Both the position numbers and the translations under genes were made by a program. From the NCBI GenBank assembly GCA_021775195.1, contig JAJFIG010000135.1, positions 1-7,061 of the forward strand: DNA of 7,061 nt, in the 5' to 3' direction. The notes under the pieces were generated by a model. The model ran no database searches, had not been told where the DNA came from, and saw only the letters and a program-made list of their open reading frames with translations. Shown here piece after piece: positions 1 to 6,170 of this stretch (positions are counted from its first letter, which is position 1; each line of letters starts with the position of its first letter). Source of the DNA: Rhodospirillales bacterium. GTDB lineage: Bacteria; Pseudomonadota; Alphaproteobacteria; Rhodospirillales; 2-02-FULL-58-16.

Positions 1-20
1 TCCTCCTCCTCCTCCTCCTC
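1..20 (+). repeat. CTC/TCC trinucleotide run encoding Leu in the mltG membrane helix
   Basis: The first 20 bases are an uninterrupted TCC-type triplet run, read in frame as six consecutive CTC leucine codons (3-20). They form the upstream part of the MltG transmembrane helix. The repeat may continue outside the window. Triplet slippage would change helix length without shifting the frame. Confidence 0.7.
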
Positions 21-959
21 GTGATCGTCGTCGCGGGTGCTGGTGCATGGGTCTATGCCGAATTCATGCGCCCGGGGCCGTTGGTGGGGCGGACCACGAT
101 AATCGTCCCCCGCGGCGCCGGGGTCGACGCCATCGCCGACAACCTGTCCCGGGCCGGTGTCATCGCCCGTCCCTTGCCGTTTCGCCTTGCCGCTCGGTTT
201 ACCGGCGCCGCCAGGGGCCTGCGCGCCGGCGAATACGCCTTTCCACCGGCAATTAGCCCCCGCGATGCCCTGGCCCTTTTGCGCAGCGGCAAGACGGTGG
301 TCCGGCGGCTTACCATCGCCGAGGGCACGACGACGGCGCAGACCTTGTCCCAGCTGGCGCTAACCGACGGGCTGAAGGGGGCCGTGGACACCCCTCCCGG
401 GGAAGGTGTTCTGCTGCCGGAAACCTACCATTTTTCCTATGGTGACGGGCGTCAGGCCATGGTCGCGCGCATGGCCAAGGCCATGGATGAGATCCTTGCC
501 GGCCTGTGGGCGTCGAGGGCGCCGGGGTTGCCTCTGAAGACACCCCGCGAGGCCGTCATACTGGCATCGATTGTCGAGAAGGAGACGGCAGTACCGGAGG
601 AACGCCAACGTATCGCGGCGGTGTTCATCAACCGTCTGCGCAAGGGCATGCGCCTGCAATCGGATCCGACAGTGGTCTATGGGTTGACCGCCGGCAGTGG
701 CCCCCTGGGACGGCCGCTGACCCGCGCCGATCTCAAGGCGCCGTCACCGTTCAATACCTACCTGACTGATGGACTGCCACCCGGCCCGATCTGCAATCCG
801 GGCCGCGCCTCCCTAGCCGCCGTCGTCAATCCCGCGGTCACCAGCGAGTTCTACTTCGTCGCCGACGGCAGCGGCGGCCATGTCTTTGCTCGCACCCTGG
901 CCGAGCACAACCGCAACGTCGCCCGCTGGCGGCGCTTGCAGAAGCGCCGCCGCCCTTAG
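1..959 (+). CDS. mltG: Endolytic murein transglycosylase MltG (YceG-like), 5' end cut by window
   Basis: MltG is an inner-membrane lytic transglycosylase that cuts nascent peptidoglycan strands in the periplasm and so helps set glycan chain length. The frame is open from the first bases: a Leu run encoded by CTC codons at 3-20 runs into [15 protein letters not shown], the single N-terminal membrane helix. The GTG at 21 is therefore inside the helix and the true start lies upstream. Counting residues from 21, a LysM-like periplasmic subdomain spans about 25-100. The YceG core follows, with LLPETYHF (131-138), ASIVEKET (182-189, containing the conserved catalytic Glu), [21 protein letters not shown] (split by no gap) ending near 221, SPFNTY (242-247) and [11 protein letters not shown] (251-261). 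The C terminus is complete, ending in a basic KRRRP tail and a TAG stop. Its stop overlaps that of the convergent GGDEF/EAL gene. Family identity is very secure. Confidence 0.96.
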   Translation, partial: LLLLLLVIVVAGAGAWVYAEFMRPGPLVGRTTIIVPRGAGVDAIADNLSRAGVIARPLPFRLAARFTGAARGLRAGEYAFPPAISPRDALALLRSGKTVVRRLTIAEGTTTAQTLSQLALTDGLKGAVDTPPGEGVLLPETYHFSYGDGRQAMVARMAKAMDEILAGLWASRAPGLPLKTPREAVILASIVEKETAVPEERQRIAAVFINRLRKGMRLQSDPTVVYGLTAGSGPLGRPLTRADLKAPSPFNTYLTDGLPPGPICNPGRASLAAVVNPAVTSEFYFVADGSGGHVFARTLAEHNRNVARWRRLQKRRRP

Positions 960-3883
960 ATGACCGTTTCCATGGGCTCCTTTTCCGTCGCGTCCATTCC
1001 GGCGTCCTGCCGGTCCCGGTTCTGGACCAGGGGGACGACGTTCTCGTGATAGGACCGGGTCGCCTGATGCTGCGGGTCGACCCGCGAATTCTGCCACTGT
1101 TCAAGCCAGGCGTCGAAATCTCCCGGAGCCAGCGCCTTGCTGACGAACCATCCCTGGGCGACATCGCATCCCATGTCGGCCAGCAGGGCCAGGGACTCGA
1201 CGTTCTCGACGCCTTCGGCGACCACCTTCAGACCCAGGTTATGGGCCAGGTTGATGGTCGAATTGACGATCACCTGGTCGTTGACGTCCTCCGCCAGGTT
1301 GAGGACGAAGGACTTGTCGATCTTGAGCTCCCGCACCGGCAATTCCTTCAGGTATGCCAGTGACGAATAGCCGGTGCCGAAGTCGTCGATGGACAGCTTG
1401 AAGCCGTTCTCGGCCAACTGGTCGATGACTGCCTTGGCCCGTTCGGAATCGACCATGATCGCGCTTTCGGTGATTTCCAGGACCAGATGGTCGGGCGAGA
1501 CGCCGTGTTCCTTCAGGAGGCGGTTGATCAGGTCCGGCAGTTCCTGGTTGCGCAGAATCTTTGCCGAAAGGTTGACCGCCACGTCCAGGTCGATGCCCTT
1601 GGCCCGCCATTGAGCCGATTGTTTGATCGCCGTTTTCAAGGCCCAGGTCGTCAGGTCGCGGATCATGCCGGTCTGTTCGGCCAGTTCGATGAACTCTTCA
1701 GCCGGGATGGCGCCCAATTCCGGGTGCGCCCACCGGGCAAGGCATTCCACCGATACGACGTCCTGGGTCGCCACCGAAATCTTGGGCTGGAAGTGGAGTT
1801 CCAGTTCCTCGCCTTCGATGGCGCGCTTCAGTTCGCCGGTAAGGGTCAGGTGCCGGACGCTGTTCTGGTCCAGATCGGCATCGTAGAAGGCCACCGGCAG
1901 GCCGCTGTTCTTGGCCAGGTACATGGCCACGTCGGCCCGCTGGATGAGCTCCGTCGCCTCGCTGCCGTCGTCGGGAAAGACGGAAACGCCGATGCTGGCA
2001 CCCACGTCCAGGATCAGGCCGTTGCACTGCAGGGGTTCCTCCAGCGCCCGCTCCAGCCGCGACGCCAGTTTTTCGACCGCGTGGCGGTCCGGTGCCGGCG
2101 CGAACAGGATCGCGAACTCGTCGCCGCCCAGGCGGGCGATCATGTCGGTATCGCGGAGCGGCGTACTTAGCCGTTTGGCGATCTGCTGCAGCAGCACGTC
2201 GCCGATATGGTGGCCCAGGGTATCGTTGATCTCCTTGAACCGGTTGAGGTCGAGCAACAACAGGGCAAAGCGCTCGCCGCTCTGCGGTGCCCGCGCGATG
2301 TATTCCTGCAGGCGCTTGTAGAGGTACGTCCGGTTGGGAAGGCCGGTCAGGGCGTCGTGCAGAGCCTGGTGTTCCAGGGCGTGTTCGTGCGCCTTTCGGT
2401 CGGTAATGTCGCGGACGAAGGCGATGTGCCATCGGGCGCTGGCCGTGGTCATCTCCCGCATGGCTATTTCCACCGGAAACTCCGATCCGTCCATGCGTTG
2501 CGCCGTCATCTCGTGGATGTGGTTGGCGGACGCCGGGCGCGGGGCCGCGCCCTCCCTCAGGATCAGCCTTGTCGCCCCGGGAATGAAGTTCCCGACAGGT
2601 TGGCCCGCGAGGCCGTCCCCATCGATCTCTCCGTTCCCTTGCCCGGTATAGGCCGCGGTACCGATTATCTCGTGGGCGGCCGGATTGGCATCCCTGATCA
2701 GGCCCGTATCGTCGAGGATCAGGATCGCGTCGAAGCTGTTTTCGACGACGCCCTTCATCATCGTGTCCTTGTCTTTGATCTCGACGCCCTGTTTGCGGAT
2801 GTGCAGGGATTTCCAGCCCGATCGGCGGATGACGCCGCTCACGAAACACAGGGTGATGGCCACCAGAATCGCCGAACTATCGAGGATTATGCATTGCTGG
2901 TGGGCGACGACAGTGGCGCCCAGCACCGCGACCGATGTGACCGTCAGCCACAGCAGGCCCTTGCGCCAGTTCCAGCCGGCGTACATGGTGCCGAAGCCGA
3001 GGATGAAAACAGCGGCGATGGCGAGCACGAACGGCGATCCCAGACGATAGAGAGTCCGACCCTGGACCATCGATTCGTAGGCCAGGGCGATGACCTGGAC
3101 TCCGGGCAGGATCCCCCAACTAGGCACCGACAGAAGGTCGCCCAGTTGCACCGCCGTTGTTCCCACGATCACCGATTTCCCGGCAATCAATGCCGGATCG
3201 AAGCGCCCGGCCATGATGTCGGCGTAGGAGATTGATGGGATCGTATCCGGGCGAATGCCGAAATCGACATAGAAAGTCTTGCTGGGCTCGTTCTCGAGCC
3301 CTGCCAACTGGGTCGCGATGAAGGGAACCCGGTCGTCCTTCCACGGTTCGTGGGACTGCGACCGGCGGACAACACCGTCGGCGTTGGGGCGCATGCTCAC
3401 CGATGCCAGGCTGACCTTGTCGCGGAACTGGGGCAGGGGTTCAGTGAACAGGATCGCGCCTTCGCCGATCTGGCCGTGGCGCCGTTGTTTGAGGACCGCG
3501 AGGATCGCTCGCGGCCCGGCGCGGGCGAGGGCTTTCTCGAACGCCGCGTCTTCCTCGGGAATGGATGTGGAACTGAAGTCCACGTCGAAGGCGACGCGGA
3601 CGGCGCCGGCGTCGATAAGGGCATCCAGGACCCGTGCGTGATAGCTCCTCGGCCAGGGCCAGGTGCCAAGCTCGTCCAGGCTGTCGGCGTCCATGGTCAC
3701 GATAACCAGGTTGGACGTGGCATTTTTTTCGTCGAGGGAGAAATGGGCTTCCAGAAGCTTGTCGTCGACGAAGCGCAATCCACCTAGAAGGTAAAAGGCC
3801 GCGACCACCAGAAAAATGAAACCGGATGTCCAAAGCGTGGACATCCTTTTGGTGGTTCTATTGTTTGTCGTTTCCGCGGTCAT
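956..3883 (-). CDS. CHASE2-PAS-GGDEF-EAL membrane receptor, predicted cyclic di-GMP synthase/phosphodiesterase
   Basis: Predicted 975-residue inner-membrane signalling enzyme that senses through a periplasmic domain and makes or degrades cyclic di-GMP in the cytoplasm. Domain order: membrane helix about 17-36; CHASE2 sensor about 40-278; three helices about 283-305, 309-328 and 335-352; short linker; PAS about 376-495; GGDEF about 508-670; EAL about 682-930; polar tail to 975. The GGDEF motif is intact at 586-590. RDTD at 577-580 sits five residues before it, which fits a product-binding I-site. EAL residues are present: Glu713 in an ECL variant of the signature, N771 in NLSA, E803 in EITE, D833/D834 in DDFGTG, K854, E890 in AEGVE and Q910. 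Both activities are therefore plausible, though some tandem proteins use only one. The ATG at 3883 is chosen because GAGGA lies 9 bases upstream; in-frame starts at 3961 and 3919 would run through the hairpin and lack a good ribosome site. It follows the FecR-domain gene by 84 bases and is probably co-transcribed with it. Confidence 0.93.
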   Translation of the reverse strand: MTAETTNNRTTKRMSTLWTSGFIFLVVAAFYLLGGLRFVDDKLLEAHFSLDEKNATSNLVIVTMDADSLDELGTWPWPRSYHARVLDALIDAGAVRVAFDVDFSSTSIPEEDAAFEKALARAGPRAILAVLKQRRHGQIGEGAILFTEPLPQFRDKVSLASVSMRPNADGVVRRSQSHEPWKDDRVPFIATQLAGLENEPSKTFYVDFGIRPDTIPSISYADIMAGRFDPALIAGKSVIVGTTAVQLGDLLSVPSWGILPGVQVIALAYESMVQGRTLYRLGSPFVLAIAAVFILGFGTMYAGWNWRKGLLWLTVTSVAVLGATVVAHQQCIILDSSAILVAITLCFVSGVIRRSGWKSLHIRKQGVEIKDKDTMMKGVVENSFDAILILDDTGLIRDANPAAHEIIGTAAYTGQGNGEIDGDGLAGQPVGNFIPGATRLILREGAAPRPASANHIHEMTAQRMDGSEFPVEIAMREMTTASARWHIAFVRDITDRKAHEHALEHQALHDALTGLPNRTYLYKRLQEYIARAPQSGERFALLLLDLNRFKEINDTLGHHIGDVLLQQIAKRLSTPLRDTDMIARLGGDEFAILFAPAPDRHAVEKLASRLERALEEPLQCNGLILDVGASIGVSVFPDDGSEATELIQRADVAMYLAKNSGLPVAFYDADLDQNSVRHLTLTGELKRAIEGEELELHFQPKISVATQDVVSVECLARWAHPELGAIPAEEFIELAEQTGMIRDLTTWALKTAIKQSAQWRAKGIDLDVAVNLSAKILRNQELPDLINRLLKEHGVSPDHLVLEITESAIMVDSERAKAVIDQLAENGFKLSIDDFGTGYSSLAYLKELPVRELKIDKSFVLNLAEDVNDQVIVNSTINLAHNLGLKVVAEGVENVESLALLADMGCDVAQGWFVSKALAPGDFDAWLEQWQNSRVDPQHQATRSYHENVVPLVQNRDRQDAGMDATEKEPMETVI

Positions 3884-3892
3884 CGGGGCATT

Positions 3893-3897
3893 TCCTC
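3893..3897 (-). promoter_or_regulatory. Ribosome binding site of the CHASE2-GGDEF-EAL gene
   Basis: GAGGA on the minus strand, 9 bases before the ATG at 3883. It decides the start against the in-frame upstream ATGs at 3919 and 3961. An out-of-frame ATG at 3891 lies too close to this site to use it well. Confidence 0.6.
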
Positions 3898-3921
3898 GGT
3901 CAATGGCTTTTGGGGGCATGG

Positions 3922-3950
3922 CGGGTCCCGGCCCGTGCGGCCGGGACCCG
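3922..3950 (-). other. Perfect 12-bp hairpin between the FecR gene and the GGDEF/EAL gene
   Basis: The arms CGGGTCCCGGCC (3922-3933) and GGCCGGGACCCG (3939-3950) pair perfectly around a five-base loop (3934-3938). In minus-strand RNA the hairpin begins 17 bases after the FecR-gene stop and ends 38 bases before the next ATG. No U-run follows on either strand, so it is not a canonical intrinsic terminator. Likely roles are partial termination, or protection of the upstream message from 3' exonucleases, giving more FecR protein than receptor. The structure is seen directly; the role is inferred. Confidence 0.7.
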
Positions 3951-3967
3951 TGTATCCTCAAACGTGC

Positions 3968-5188
3968 CTAGGCTTTTTTGCCGTTGCCATTGCCGTTGCC
4001 GCCGGCATTGCCGTTACCGTTGCCGCCGGCGTTACCGTTGCCGCCGCCATTAGCATTGCCGCCGCCGAGACCGCCGGCATTGCCGCCGCCGCCGCCGAGA
4101 CCGCCGGCATTGCTGCTGCCGCCCCCGAGACCACCGGCATTGCTGCTGCCGCCCCCAAGACCACCGGCATTGCTGCTGCCGCCGCCACCGAGACCGCCGG
4201 CATTGCCGCCGCCGCCACCGAGCCCACCCGCGTTATTGGTGGTCCTGGCGATGGCGCTAACCGCCGCGCCGCCCGAGGCACCGAGGCCGGATTTGCCAAC
4301 GGAACCCTGGTTCGCGCGTACCGTCGAAACCACGGCATTCACGTTGATCGTCTTGCCGTGCCCCAGCGCCTGGCCGTTGGCGTCCTTCTTCTTGAACGCG
4401 GTTGCCGCGGTCACACCCTTGGCGAACAGGCCGCCCCGGTTGTTGGCGGTGAAGATAGCGACCGCCCGCGGATGGCGCACGTGGACCGGCTTCGCCGTCT
4501 GCGTCGCCTTGGCAACCTTGACCTTGAGCGCCTTCTTTGCCTTCGCCGGCGCCTTGGAATGCTTGTTTCGGCTCTTGCCCCTGACGGTAACATCGGCCCC
4601 CGGCTTGGAGCTGATGCGGGCCGTCTCGCCCGGCTTCAGGGTGATGCCCTGGCCGCCCAGCATCGGCTGGGTGACGACGATGCCCTTGGTCAGGTGCACC
4701 GTGGCTCCCTGGGAAGTGGTGTTGACGGTGAAGACCGTGCCCTTGACCACGGCTGCCATGAACGGCGTCTCGACCTCGAACGCCGCCATGCTGGTGGCCC
4801 GCTTTTTGACCCTATAGAGGAGCGTGCCGAGGTTCTGGAACACCCGGTAGACCCCCGACGGGCGCCCGGCCTTGGGAAGGGCGAGGTGGCTTTCCGGAGC
4901 CGCCGTCATGGTCGTTGTCTGATGGGTCAGCACGGCACGGCCGTCCTTGCCCGTGCGCACCTCGGCCGCGGCCCCCAGGACCTGGCCCTCGCGCAATGCC
5001 TGCCAGGAGGTCCCGCCGGTGCGGTACTGAACGTCACCGGTGGCCTGGGTTGTGGTCCAGGTCGGCTCCGCCGCGTAAGACGGGGAGATACCGGCAACCA
5101 TGGAAACAATGCCCAGGGCAAGAACCGCGAAACATGCCGTCCGCAACGCCGCCAGGCTCGTCGAAAAGATACACGTCGGGTTAATCAT
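3968..5188 (-). CDS. Exported FecR-domain protein with Gly/Asn-rich repeat tail
   Basis: Predicted 406-residue exported protein of unknown function. Residues 1-40 form a signal peptide: a hydrophobic core near 17-34, then SYAA before EPTW. The FecR domain spans about 43-200. It has TQATGDVQYR, an LREGQ turn, the VETPFMAAVVKGTVFTV core (139-155) and LKPGETARI (184-192). Unlike classical FecR it has no cytoplasmic N-terminal anti-sigma region, and no sigma-factor or TonB-receptor gene is nearby, so regulation of iron uptake is unlikely. A Lys/Ala-rich basic linker follows (about 203-240), then an undefined segment (241-317). The tail has six NAGGLGGG repeats (from 319) and a Gly/Asn-only stretch ending GNGKKA. 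The ATG at 5188 is supported by GGAGGG just upstream; an in-frame GTG at 5200 overlaps that site. It lies directly upstream of the CHASE2 receptor gene, so it may be an envelope or surface partner of that sensor. Export and the FecR fold are well supported; the role is inference. Confidence 0.88.
   Translation of the reverse strand: MINPTCIFSTSLAALRTACFAVLALGIVSMVAGISPSYAAEPTWTTTQATGDVQYRTGGTSWQALREGQVLGAAAEVRTGKDGRAVLTHQTTTMTAAPESHLALPKAGRPSGVYRVFQNLGTLLYRVKKRATSMAAFEVETPFMAAVVKGTVFTVNTTSQGATVHLTKGIVVTQPMLGGQGITLKPGETARISSKPGADVTVRGKSRNKHSKAPAKAKKALKVKVAKATQTAKPVHVRHPRAVAIFTANNRGGLFAKGVTAATAFKKKDANGQALGHGKTINVNAVVSTVRANQGSVGKSGLGASGGAAVSAIARTTNNAGGLGGGGGNAGGLGGGGSSNAGGLGGGSSNAGGLGGGSSNAGGLGGGGGNAGGLGGGNANGGGNGNAGGNGNGNAGGNGNGNGKKA
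3977..4234 (-). repeat. Tandem ~30-bp repeats coding for NAGGLGGG units and a Gly/Asn tail
   Basis: Six units start at protein residues 319, 329, 340, 350, 360 and 370 of the FecR-domain protein, mostly 10 residues (30 bases) apart. Each begins NAGGLGGG and ends in GG or SS. They are followed by shorter NGG and NGN motifs to residue 404. The middle units are near-identical in DNA, which suggests recent duplication or slippage, and copy number may vary between strains. Confidence 0.85.
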
Positions 5189-5192
5189 TTGA

Positions 5193-5198
5193 CCCTCC
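5193..5198 (-). promoter_or_regulatory. Strong ribosome binding site of the FecR-domain gene
   Basis: GGAGGG on the minus strand, four bases (TCAA) before the ATG at 5188. It fixes the start four codons inside the longest open frame. Confidence 0.75.
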
Positions 5199-5258
5199 AC
5201 TGCATCCCCAGCGGCGCCGGCTTCTTGTTACGTCATGGCCAGCCACGCAATCTGAATT

Positions 5259-5286
5259 GTGATATTGGAGTGGTTTTAACAATCAA
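5259..5286 (-). promoter_or_regulatory. Candidate sigma-70-type promoter for the FecR-domain gene
   Basis: On the minus strand, TTGATT (5286-5281) and TATCAC (5264-5259) are separated by 16 bases. Each matches its consensus hexamer at four of six positions. The AT-rich island directly upstream could act as an UP element. Transcription would start near 5252, leaving a leader of about 64 bases. The match is weak and AT-rich DNA yields such matches by chance. Confidence 0.33.
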
Positions 5287-5405
5287 TTAAACAAAAGTCA
5301 ATAATAATAGAAGATAAATACAATAACATTTAAATCAAAAATCATATAAAATAAGTATAAAATTCAATTAAATTTAAATAAAATTTTATCGAATTTACAT
5401 CAATT
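5275..5405. other. AT-rich intergenic island
   Basis: From 5281 to 5400, 105 of 120 bases are A or T, in otherwise GC-rich surroundings. It contains many A- and T-tracts, TpA steps and two copies of the palindrome ATTTAAAT (5328-5335 and 5372-5379, 44 bases apart). No open frame or RNA gene is evident. It may be a target for an AT-binding nucleoid protein (in alphaproteobacteria, MucR/Ros-type), a curved UP element, or a scar of past insertion. Confidence 0.8.
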
Positions 5406-5564
5406 ACCCGCAACCCCCTGCCCGCGGGGATGTTTTCCGCCGATGACGACGCCGCGCGCGCCGATCCCCGGCGGGACCGACCCGCGTTTCACGGACCGTG
5501 AGCCGTAAACAGATCAGTTGAGGGTTTGTAGCGGACGGCCGAGATCACCGGCCCGCCGGGGACT
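5406..5564. other. GC-rich spacer downstream of the oxidoreductase operon, no gene seen
   Basis: I see no coding frame here. There are only short hairpins: GCGGG/CCCGC (5471-5485), GGCCG/CGGCC (5537-5553) and the odd palindrome TCACGGACCGTGA (5489-5501). None is followed by a U-run on the minus strand. Transcription of the oxidoreductase operon presumably ends in this zone, perhaps with Rho, but no terminator can be pinned down. Confidence 0.5.
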
Positions 5565-6134
5565 TCAGTCGCCGCCGCCGGCCCCGTAGCGCGCCGCCGC
5601 GTCCAGCATCAGGCCCGGAAATCCGCCGCCGACAGCGCCGGCGAGCCGCGTCGCCGCCCGTTCCCGGCCCTGGTTGGCGAGGTCGGTCATGGAGCCGCTC
5701 TTGATGGCGCCGGTGGGGCAGACCTCCTCGCAGGCCCGGGGAATATCGAGCGGGCGTTCCTTGCCCGGGGTCTGGCAGAAGGTGCATTTCTCCATCTTGC
5801 CGGCCAGGGCCGAGAGCTGGGGCGCGTTGAAGGGGCAGGCCCAGGCGCAGAAGCCGCAGCCGATGCAGGCGTTGGCGTCGACGACGACAATGCCGTCCTC
5901 GGCCCGCTTGCTGATCGCCCGCACCGGGCAGGCGTTGCGGCACGGCGCGTCGCCGCAATGCATGCAGGCGATGGAGACGTTCATGGCGGTGACGTCCGGG
6001 AAGGCGCCGGTGGTGATCTTCACCACCTCGCGCCAGCGCGGGCCGACCTCGACCTCGTTCCAGGACTTGCAGGCTATTTCGCAGGCGTGGCACTTCACGC
6101 ACATAGTGTGGTCGAAAAAGAACCCGTGTTGCAC
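5565..6134 (-). CDS. Iron-sulfur electron-transfer subunit (DmsB/PsrB/PhsB type) of a molybdopterin oxidoreductase
   Basis: Predicted 189-residue ferredoxin-like subunit that carries electrons between the molybdenum subunit and a quinone-linked or soluble partner. Sixteen cysteines form four complete [4Fe-4S] ligand sets: C12/15/18/22 (CVKCHACEIAC), C57/60/65/69 (CMHCGDAPCRNACP), C90/93/96/100 (CIGCGFCAWACP) and C117/120/135/139 (CTFC with CEEVCP). This is the layout of DMSO reductase family B subunits. Clusters I and IV come from the outer motifs and II and III from the inner ones, as usual in the fold. No signal peptide or membrane helix is seen, so any export would be as a passenger of a Tat-carrying catalytic subunit. 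The tail after 145 is Ala/Gly-rich and without motifs. The start is a GTG with an AGGGGGAGAT ribosome site ahead. It lies 36 bases after the catalytic subunit gene, in the same operon. The natural substrate of the complex cannot be told. Confidence 0.94.
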   Translation of the reverse strand: MQHGFFFDHTMCVKCHACEIACKSWNEVEVGPRWREVVKITTGAFPDVTAMNVSIACMHCGDAPCRNACPVRAISKRAEDGIVVVDANACIGCGFCAWACPFNAPQLSALAGKMEKCTFCQTPGKERPLDIPRACEEVCPTGAIKSGSMTDLANQGRERAATRLAGAVGGGFPGLMLDAAARYGAGGGD

Positions 6135-6140
6135 CGGACG

Positions 6141-6150
6141 ATCTCCCCCT
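6141..6150 (-). promoter_or_regulatory. Ribosome binding site supporting a GTG start
   Basis: AGGGGGAGAT on the minus strand, six bases before the GTG at 6134-6132. It supports the GTG, which lies only 11 codons before the first cluster cysteine. Confidence 0.6.
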
Positions 6151-6170
6151 TTGGTTCCAGGATCCGCCGC

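Noticed and set aside
1698..2849. 383-codon minus-strand frame overlapping the GGDEF/EAL gene
   Set aside because: It is an Arg/Gly/Pro-rich frame-shifted shadow of the PAS and GGDEF codons. The main frame is intact and needs no frameshift.
2207..3235. 342-codon + strand frame opposite the CHASE2/PAS region, and a 227-codon one at 1487-2170
   Set aside because: They lie entirely inside a gene with recognisable domains, show no domain of their own, and long antisense frames are common in high-GC coding DNA.
3957..4240. Possible CRISPR-like array from the regularly spaced repeats
   Set aside because: The repeats are in-frame codons of a protein, run contiguously without unique spacers, and diverge at the protein level in a Gly/Ser-conserving way.
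3978..4817. 279-codon + strand frame rich in Pro, Ala and Leu
   Set aside because: It is the antisense reading of the same GC-rich repeats. The Pro-rich look comes from CCG/CCA triplets opposite Gly codons.
3968..5188. Classical FecI-FecR iron-siderophore regulation
   Set aside because: There is no sigma factor or TonB receptor gene, and the protein has a cleavable-type signal peptide instead of a cytoplasmic anti-sigma domain.
3935..5290. 451-codon open frame on the + strand opposite the FecR gene
   Set aside because: It mirrors the Gly/Asn repeats as an Ala/Glu/Thr-rich low-complexity peptide, has no recognisable domain, and spans the strand opposite a gene with a signal peptide, FecR motifs and a good ribosome site.
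5275..5405. AT-rich island as a replication origin
   Set aside because: No DnaA-box cluster, iterons or replication gene is nearby. A promoter or nucleoid-protein region is simpler.
5401..5430. Hairpin CCCC/GGGG next to the AT island as an intrinsic terminator of the oxidoreductase operon
   Set aside because: The stem is only four bases, the nearest A/T-rich sequence is about 15 bases away and there is no clean U-run.
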